64,000 nt of DNA from positions 16,690,071 to 16,754,070 of the forward strand of contig JACMZG010001913.1 of NCBI GenBank assembly GCA_018340805.1, read 5' to 3'. This document shows, piece by piece, positions 56,403 through 64,000 of this stretch (within the stretch, counting starts at the first letter, position 1; each line of letters starts with the position of its first letter). Under the pieces are notes generated by a model, which worked only from the letters and a program-made list of their open reading frames with translations, searched no databases and was not told where the DNA came from. The translations under genes were made by a program, and so were the position numbers. The DNA is from Microvelia longipes (taxonomy: Eukaryota; Arthropoda; Insecta; Hemiptera; Veliidae).

Positions 56403-56655
56403 AAACAATATATTTTATTCTTAACAGGTAATTATTTTTTTTATCCAATGACTTTGCAAAACGACACCAATAATGGGTAGCCTGCAGGAAAAACCTAATT
56501 AAACTGTGAATATTTTGAAGGTTTTTACAAATAAATCCAAGTTATTGCCGCAACCCTCCGGTTAATGAGTGCAACGATAATTTTGCATGTTGCAATACAG
56601 ACTTAAATTTTCAACTTACATTTTAATAGTTTGTTCTTTGTAGCACTGGAAAGTT

Positions 56656-57059
56656 TATAGAACTCCATCTCAGGCTTGATCAAGGGGACTTTAGTTCTAT
56701 AAAAAGTTTTAAATGATTAATTCAATTTAATATATTTCGCCTATCATTGTAGGCATCTTCAGAATCAATATCTACAAGCTACATTAATAAACTATTAAAA
56801 TAAATAAATAAATAATCACAATACATTAATGGAAAGACTAGAAAAATCACAGCTTAAAAAATATTATTTTTATTTTTTAAGCTGTGATTTTTCTAGTCTT
56901 TCCATTAATGTATTGTGATTGTTTATTTATTTTAATAGTTTATTAATGTAGCTTGTAGATATTGATTCTGAAGATGCCTACAATGATAGGCGAAATATAT
57001 TAAATTTAATTAATCATTCAAAACTTTTTATAGAACTCCCCTTGATCAAGCATGAGAAC
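56656..57059. mobile_element. Fold-back element with two hammerhead-like cores
   Basis: Arms of about 180 bp carry CTGAAGA, a perfect GCCTA/TAGGC hairpin and GAAA. The plus-strand core is 56968-56995 and the minus-strand core 56762-56735. The outer ends read ACTCC...CTTGATCAAGGGGA-like and CCCCTTGATCAAG. It lies about 250 bp after the preceding fold-back. Confidence 0.8.
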
Positions 57060-57177
57060 TTACATTTTCCAATATTCTTGAGTAAAATTCCACATTATGG
57101 TTAAAAAAAGACTTTAATTCCACTTAACCTTGGATAAGTTAAATCTTTATTTCTCTACTCATAATGCAGTAATCAAT

Positions 57178-57290
57178 TGTCTAGGGTCAGGCCATGTGAC
57201 ACTGCCCCCAGTTTTCAATTGTCTAGGGTCAGGCCATGTGACACTGCCCCCAGTTTTTGTCAGGGTCATGTACACTGCCCCCAGTTTCAC
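57178..57290. repeat. Tandem repeat, 42-bp unit, about 2.6 copies
   Basis: CTAGGGTCAGGCCATGTGAC, ACTGCCCCCAGTTTTCAATTG occurs twice, and a third shortened copy follows. Confidence 0.85.
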
Positions 57291-57302
57291 ACTCACCAGC
57301 GC

Positions 57303-57577
57303 TTAAACAATGCAAATGCCAAGAGCTGTTCCTCAATATTCTCAATCGTCCTGAACGGTATTCTAAACAAAATAATTGAAATAAATAAAGTATTATCAAT
57401 AACACACCACTTGTTTTGATGGTCTAAAGGGACAAGAATAAGATGAAATCCATAGTCTTTGTATTTTGTTTGTTGTTTAACATTAATGGAGTAATTGTGT
57501 TTTGTAGTAGTTAGTAAATCCACAACAGACTCAAAACTATTCAAGCTGTGCCCACAAATATTACAATATGCTGACAT
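57303..57577 (-). CDS. Possible coding exon of an unknown gene
   Basis: An open minus-strand frame begins MSAYCNICGHSLNSFESVV, with a C-x2-C pair, and runs about 90 codons to KRW. There, GTGAGTG (57303 down) would be a strong splice donor. An acceptor-like TTTTGCTAG precedes the ATG. No continuation exon was identified and no family is recognised. A chance ORF is a serious alternative. Confidence 0.3.
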
Positions 57578-57599
57578 ACTAGCAAAATCAATATAAGTT

Positions 57600-60349
57600 T
57601 CATGGATAATATTTAATTTGACTTTTGTTAGTATAATGCATACAATTATTGAATCGTTATCTACTGAAATGGTTTTTAATGCATCTCGGACAGTTAAGTT
57701 AGGAAATAATGATCATTTGTTTGAAAAAAATCTTCGGTCTTGAAAAATTAGGCAAGCATAAATGCAAAAATGATCGAATGAATTAACATCATTAACATCA
57801 TTGTCTTATCTTGATCTAAAACAAGAAATGGAAAGATTGTTTTTTCCTTATGAAGCAGGTCCAAAAATAAGTTTGTTTATTTATGCAGGAGTTTGAATAA
57901 AACACGTTCTGCAAATCAAGTCCTTCGACCGTTGCATTTAAAGTAGAAGACAATTGCATCGCTTTAAAAAATGCGATTGTCATATATCTGGTCTAACAAT
58001 CAATGTTTAACCGCTGATTAAAATTGATGAATGCAAATCTATGTTTAAATTTTAGACATAACGTATTCATATTATTCTCATCCTATTATAAGGAGAGTCT
58101 AAAATGCAGTTTTTAGCGTAAAAAGAACCAGAATACTGGAATAGTAAAATAAAGAGTCATTTGAATATGCCTTGAGGGGTTGCAATAATGCAAGGGAGCA
58201 GTGTCATTGCTAATATGTGGAACTGGTAGGGATTTTCTTATATTCCAAGGGCTTTGTAATAACTGGGTAGGTTGTTCACAACGTCTAGACAGAGAGCACA
58301 GACACTGGCTGCATTGTGTCATTCTCGTACAAATAGATGCAGTTTCCACCTGTATCGACCGGTAAAAAGAGATAACGGGGAACGGGAGTCAGTAAAAAAA
58401 GTTTCACAATTCCATTAAATTTTTTTAAAAAGTGCACAATAAAAAAAAGATGGGGGATTTTTTTTGCTTGGGAAAGAGTGCATTTATAAAAAAGTGTTGG
58501 ATAGGTGGGATGGGGAAAGGTAAAACACACAATGAGGGTGATGCTAGAGCGAGGGAGGTACAGGAATAATGGGATTAGAAGATATGGTCCACTATGGACC
58601 GGTTACAAGGATTACAGAGATGCAATAAATCACAAACTAACCGGCCCTTCTTGCAACTATTCTCTCACAGGTTCTTGGAGATGTGCACCCCTGCATCCGC
58701 CCGCACCAAGACTCATCTTCTTTGACCCCCTTTCTTATTTGACTGACAACATTCGACACCCGTCATTAGGTTCGGACATTAAGATGAGCCAGTGTGACAA
58801 GGTCGGTATCATATAGATCCTTGATTACCTCACATATTCTCACAGTCGCCCCTCTGTCACCTCAAATCGGCACAGAAACGATCGAAATCGTTACATCCGC
58901 TGTTTTTAAATCCAAGTTGTATTCTGATATTGACACCTTTTATTAAACATCTCACATAAGAATTTGAAGTTATGAAAGGATTATTATATTTTTATTATCA
59001 CTAATCTAAAAAGAACCCATACTTTTCTTTGGTTGCAGCTGAAAATGTTGAACTGAAAATGTTGCAACTTAGCACAAATTTCATGTTATAAAAAGAAATA
59101 GCGTATTATTTTGCAGTTATTTAATAATATGTATTACACCCACTGTTATTGGGAAGATCCGCGGCTGCTTTGGCTCCCTTACATTGGCAATTGATACTTT
59201 TATGCATGATGACCATATGGTTGCATTTATGCATATGCAAATATGTATTTTATGCATGATGGGTATATGGTTTTACTGTCTATTGCTTTTTTAGAATTTA
59301 CTTTTCTTAAAAAAAGAAAAGCCTTCTGTATACTTTATACTCTAACAGCAGATAAATATTTAGGTTTGAGAGCTCGCAATTTTTATTTGTTTTGCTATCA
59401 ATGTTTATAAGAAAAGTTAAATGTTTTTACACCTCAGAATAACACTTATTAAACAAATTTAGAGAAAGTTAACAACAAAACTGCTTCAAATTGTAATGGA
59501 AAATACTTCAGTTCATGACAAGACAATACAAGAAAAACGTTTGTTTTGGAATCAATCATTTGCCCAGTTTCCTTTAAAAATATAACCTTATGACGTCATT
59601 TTGGTTTTTCTTGTACTTTTTAAAAATCACTCACTTTTAAAATTGATTAAAAATTATGGAATTAAATATATTGTAAAATAATGTTATTAATAGGATTATA
59701 ATTAACACGTCTTTAATTTAAAAGGGTTAAATAAATAATCAGAGACATATAAAAGTATCCCATAAGGCGTGGGCACAAAAACCCACAGCCTTCACCATGT
59801 AAAAGCGAAACTGGGCTAGTAATGAACCACGTAATGAGCTGAAAAGCGGGGTTTCATTTCTTATCTATACATCATACACCTTATTATCAATATTAATTAT
59901 TATCATTATTTGTGTAGATTTTCTCTATATCAGTTAAAAAACTGGCTAACAAGTCAAACATCACATTTGACATTTGTAATTTCTCTTTCTTAAGTCACTC
60001 GGTCAGTCGATAGAAATTTGCGGACGATGTGCTATACATTGACGATGGCAGCTTTCTGTAAAGTTTGTAAATGAAAGGGCTAATATCTTATTCATGGACA
60101 CTGTCATGAATTGTATTAGGTATAGATGCTGTACCAGATAAAAAAAGTACCACAAAAACTTAGTCCATTTTCCATAGCCGCTGTACTTCAATGGCAAGCT
60201 CTGAATATTTCAAGGATCTTGAATTAAGGGGATGACGCATTAAGGTACATTTCTGACCCCATGGAAGTTGTATGAGATAGAGAAATAGGAGCAAACTTAT
60301 CTTCCCTTTGGTTATAATAAAAAAAGGCGCCAAACGCAGGTTATGTAGC
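57600..60349. other. Intergenic, no supported gene
   Basis: ORFs at 58113-58816 lie on both strands in slightly GC-richer DNA, but none has recognisable content. At 59200-59280 TTTTATGCATGATG...ATATGGTT occurs twice around TGCATATGCAAAT. Nothing else is seen. Confidence 0.4.
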
Positions 60350-60715
60350 AAGGTTGTCGAGTTTGCTTCTCAACTTTCTTCTGTGCTTCTCGTGATTGTT
60401 ACATTTGTGGTGCCAAGTTATTTGTGCTAATTTATTTTTAAATTTTGGACTATACTTTAGTGAGTGATAATTTAAGCGTGTTTGTAACCTTCTCAAGCAA
60501 TAAACGGGAAACCATTGAAAGGTAAGTTTGCCTCTTAAATGTAAGACCTGCGCTGTTATAAAAATTGTAAGCATGCGCAGTTTGTACCAAGCATGGTTTT
60601 TGACGTGTGTTTTGTGTTGAATTCTCTCTATTTTTTGGTTTTCGATGGGGTCACTTTTTTGTATGGCAAATCAACTTAGTGCGGCATCCCCTTTTTTCAA
60701 GATCCTTGGAATATT
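60350..60715 (+). repeat. Second copy of the 5.3-kb dispersed repeat
   Basis: CTCAACTTTCTTCTGTGCTT, GGGAAACCATTGAAAGGTAA, AAGCATGCGCAGTTTGTACC and AAATCAACTTAGTGCGGCAT parallel 5311-5690. The minus-strand ORF over it is broken elsewhere. Confidence 0.65.
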
Positions 60716-61580
60716 TGGTACAGCTATATCCATCAGATAGGTGCTTTTATTTGTTTTGTCATCTACGTTGATATCAGGTCTATTGAAATTAATTAACCTA
60801 TGAAACTCAAATAGATTTGAGTTCAAAACACAAAAAGAACTTTATAATATGGCAAGGTCAATAGAAAATAAGGGTATTTTCTCTTAAATCCCCCTCCCAA
60901 ATTTTCCCTTTTGTTGTGTATTGAGAGACCATGCAAACTTTTTGGACCTAAAGTAAGGTATAGTAGACCAAGTATTTGAGGTTGCAATGAAAAAGTTGCA
61001 TTTTGTGTCGAGGTACTTTTTTAGCAAATTTTCATTATAAATTCTCTTAATAGAAAAACAGCCTTGAATAGAAAAAAATGGTTCAGCAGGTCCGTATGAT
61101 AGTGCAGTCGTTGATACTTGTAGACCCGTCCTATTAGAGAAAGTACAGATTAGATTAAATAAGAAAAACATTAGAGCACCAAAGAAGCTTTTTTCGATTA
61201 AGTAATGATTCTCAATTTTACAAATAACGAAAAAATTACTATACATGCTTTTGGCATCGGACTACTCAAATATTAAAGCCCATGCTACTCAAAGTATAGA
61301 GACAATCAAATAATCTAACTTTATAACTGGGGTAAATCTAACGCCAGAAATAAAAACTTTACCAATAATAACTCCAAAAACGTTTCTTTCAAAATAAATA
61401 TATATATTATGTATAATTCGATTGACAATAAAGAATTAAATATTTTATAAGTTTTATATGAACAAATAAGTTTCTAAGTATAAAGTATAAACCCCAAAAA
61501 ATCAAGCATTAAAAGTCTTATAAATTTATAAGGCAGCTTCATTATTCTATTATTGTTATTATATCTTTTAGCGAATTTCC
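60716..61580. other. Intergenic; one 120-codon minus-strand ORF of no known type
   Basis: The minus ORF at 60884-61246 is the longest in the right third, but it shows no domain, and splice sites around it are not convincing. It may be a repeat remnant. Confidence 0.3.
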
Positions 61581-61589
61581 TCTGAAAAA

Positions 61590-61695
61590 ATTCGGTAATA
61601 TATATATATATATATAATAATATATTATATATAATATTATATATATATATTATATTATATATATATATATATGTATTATGTATAATGTATATATA

Positions 61696-61791
<96 letters not shown>

Positions 61792-61815
61792 GGTGTTGTG
61801 TGTGTGTGTAAAGTC
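61590..61815. repeat. AT microsatellite with GT end
   Basis: (AT)n with TATT interruptions runs to a (TG)n tail near 61795-61812. AGCGAATTTCCTCTGAAAAA just before it is a piece of the 34.1-kb element family. Confidence 0.9.
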
Positions 61816-62240
61816 ATTAACTAGGATTGTTGTGTCGTCAATAATTTCAAAAAATCAGTGGTAAAATTAAGGGTTAAAATGTTTTGCTAGGAAAATGTTA
61901 TTTTTTTTAAAATCGGCCCTAAGAGTGCCGAAGTGCCTAGAGTGGTCAAAAAGTCAAACCCCCGGAAAAATAAAAAACGATTGTATAATAAAACTGTTGA
62001 TATAAAATACCGGGTTAAGTGGGTTTATCTAATACTATAGCAAAGGTGGTGTAGTATATGTATTGGTTTTAGGGTCCGATAGATTGTGAATTAAACCTAG
62101 TGCGACAGCGTTTATTTTTTAATTTAATTAAAATTAAATTAAACTTTTAATTTTTATAGAAAATTATATTTTAAATTACTTTGGTACGGTTTAAAAACAG
62201 AATTTTGACGCAAAAAACTGCAAGCCAGGCAAATTTGCTT

Positions 62241-62958
62241 TTAAATTTCAGCAGTTTTTAGATGAACAATTCCACAAAAATATACTACTTTAAAATTGAC
62301 TGATTTCTATTAAAAATAGGGTTTACCTTGGGGTTTTTTGCTAATAAAACATAGTTAGTGGCATATATTATTTTTTTATGTAAATAAATTCAACATCACC
62401 ACCCTAAATGGTCGAAAAACTGGCGGTCAATAACCAAAAAACCTAAAACGGCTAGTAAACCATGTATTTCTAATCGGGAGTCGTTTTTGATGTTTTTTTG
62501 GGCCTGTGAATTGAATGAAAGTGATCCAGAGTCGATACGAGTACTCAATGTCAGGGTAACAGAGTTCGAATGCTTTTGTGATTATAAACTTATCCAATGT
62601 AAAAAAAAACGATAAAAATTATCGTCCTTACCAGGATTCAAACCCAGGCACCCTGGCTTAGTAATCGCATCGACTCCGGATTACTTTCATTCAACTCACA
62701 AGCCCAAAAAACATCGAAAACGACTCCCCACGTGATGTGTGGTTCACATTTCACGTGAACACCAGGGTTTTTGACTATTGATTACCAATTTTTCGACTTT
62801 TTGGTCACTTAGGATGGCGATGTCGAATTTATTTACATAAAAATAAAGTATACCTCTAACTATGTTTTATTAGCATAGAGCCCCCAAGGTAAACCCTATT
62901 TTCAATAGAAATATGTATATTTTTGTGGAATGGTTCAACTGAAAAACTGCTAATTTTA
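62241..62958. mobile_element. Fold-back element of the 34.1-kb family
   Basis: Long inverted arms run from TTCAGCAGTTTTTAGATGAA to its complement near 62950, sharing GGTTTACCTTGGGG, GTTTTATTAGCAT-like and CCCTAAATGGTCGAAAAACT blocks. The centre holds, on the minus strand, CCTGGGTTTGAATCCTGGTA, a tRNA B-box-like motif. Confidence 0.75.
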
Positions 62959-63084
62959 AAGACGCTGTAGAGTACCTAAACAAAACAAACAAAAAAATAA
63001 ATATTTTTTTCGAGCAACATCTCTGGATCACTTGAAATGGATTGACTCGATTTCAATTGTCAATGTTAGAATGATAATTATACT

Positions 63085-63295
63085 TTTGTATAACTTTAGA
63101 GCTAAATATGCGCATTTCTTCTGAAAAATTTAGAAAAAATGTGTCACAAGAATTAAAGCTTAATTTATGCTTCTAAGGTTATGAAGCATAAACTGATAAC
63201 TTCAGCGAAATATGGATAGTTAAAGAAGGAAGTACGCATATCAAAGGAAATTCGCCCTGGTTGAACGCCTTCACGCCAGACAAATGAGGTAATAA
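63085..63295 (+). mobile_element. Half copy of the 34.1-kb element family
   Basis: AAATATGCGCATTTCTTCTG, CTGATAACTTCAGC and CAAAGGAAATTCGCCC match the right arm of 49620-50083. Confidence 0.6.
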
Positions 63296-64000
63296 GTCCA
63301 TTCATTTTAAAATAATAATGATCATATCTTAACTTTGTCCGAATTTATATTTAATACCAAAACTTAATATGTTAGACATTATTTATTTAAAGATCTATTC
63401 ATAGTACATTCAAGCATTAATACTAATATGCTTCTTAAACTTTTGCTCATTTTAATAGTATCGTTAAAGTTTTGATGTATTATAATTTGATTTAATATTT
63501 TATTTCTACATTCTTTTTTACTTGTTTACTTTTTACTTCTTTTTTACTTTTTCTTTTTTACTCTTTTTTAATGATGGTTGCATCCAATAAGTATTATTTG
63601 GTGTTTACTTGGCTGGGTTAACTTATTATACATCTAATAATATCTTTAGTTAACCATATCTCTTAGTTGTATAAGATTTTATAATAATAATATTTAAACA
63701 ATAATATTTTAATCTTATTTCATTAATTATATCTATTAAGCGATTTTTTAAAAAATTAGATTACTGTCTAGGCCAGAAATCACAGGACCAGAACAAAGCC
63801 TGGAGGCCGCCTCTGCTCATCTGCGTCGCGTAGTGGCGAAGAGGGTCGAATGCCCCTTATTATAAATTTTGCTTCTTAATTATTGTGTAGATCTTGTTTG
63901 TAGTTGCAGTTTTTTTTGTATTTGTTTTTATTTGTTTTAGTTTTAATTTTCTTTACCATACCTACCTAAAGAAGGTATAAGGAAACATATGAGGAACACA
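63296..64000. other. Intergenic, no gene
   Basis: This is AT- and T-rich DNA. At 63605 TTACTTGGCTGGGTTAACTT resembles the arm of the hairpin at 15964. A GC-richer patch at 63780-63855 is not identified. Confidence 0.4.

Noticed and set aside
58113..58816. GC-richer ORFs on both strands
   Set aside because: None has a domain or a credible start or splice context. It could be an old repeat, and nothing supports a gene.

Overview
The window is nuclear DNA of an insect with a large, AT-rich and very repeat-rich genome. The evidence is an intron-rich Dual oxidase (Duox) gene whose exons read as typical arthropod Duox, GT-AG introns, and a repeat load of copia LTR, Penelope-like, Helitron, tRNA-derived SINE and many fold-back elements. 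The order cannot be fixed from the sequence alone. Many old repeats carry single-base indels, while the host exons are clean.

1-17,600 (+): the 3' half of Duox. Twelve exons join without any frame break into 756 codons. They cover the two EF-hands, the heme-binding membrane domain and the FAD/NADPH dehydrogenase domain. The peroxidase-homology half lies left of the window. Its introns hold fold-back elements at 2.5, 6.3, 7.0, 7.4 and 10.7 kb, SINEs at 3.8, 10.0, 10.4 and 11.0 kb, a 50-bp tandem array at 6.6 kb and AT-rich microsatellites.

17,990-36,975 (-): a convergent, unrecognised eight-exon gene encoding a 436-residue, lysine-rich protein. It ends tail-to-tail with Duox, with only 445 bp between the stop codons. 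Intron 1 holds a decayed Ty1/copia element (29,954-36,333) with 188-bp LTRs. A 1,717-bp element of an unclassified family is nested inside that copia and flanked by a 7-bp target-site duplication.

37,000-64,000: no confidently identified host gene. This part is a patchwork: a putative 1.65-kb inverted-repeat element with tRNA-like segments (37.0-38.7 kb), a Penelope-like GIY-YIG endonuclease remnant (39.9-40.2 kb), a Helitron-like 3' end after diverged tandem repeats (43.2-43.8 kb), fold-back elements (46.2, 49.6, 54.2, 56.1, 56.7 and 62.2 kb), long AT/GT microsatellites (47.7 and 61.6 kb) and short tandem arrays. One minus-strand ORF at 57.3-57.6 kb ends in a good splice donor and may be an exon.

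The most interesting pattern is that at least four loci (2.5, 6.4, 21.0 and 56.8 kb), plus one solo copy at 23.07 kb, carry a hammerhead-ribozyme-type core: CTGANGA, a GC-rich hairpin, then GAAA. The fold-backs carry it once in each inverted arm. The 2.5-kb locus also has pairing stem-I bases and a GTC cleavage triplet on both arms. This agrees with the published link between Penelope-like elements and hammerhead ribozymes, and a Penelope-like remnant lies in the same window.
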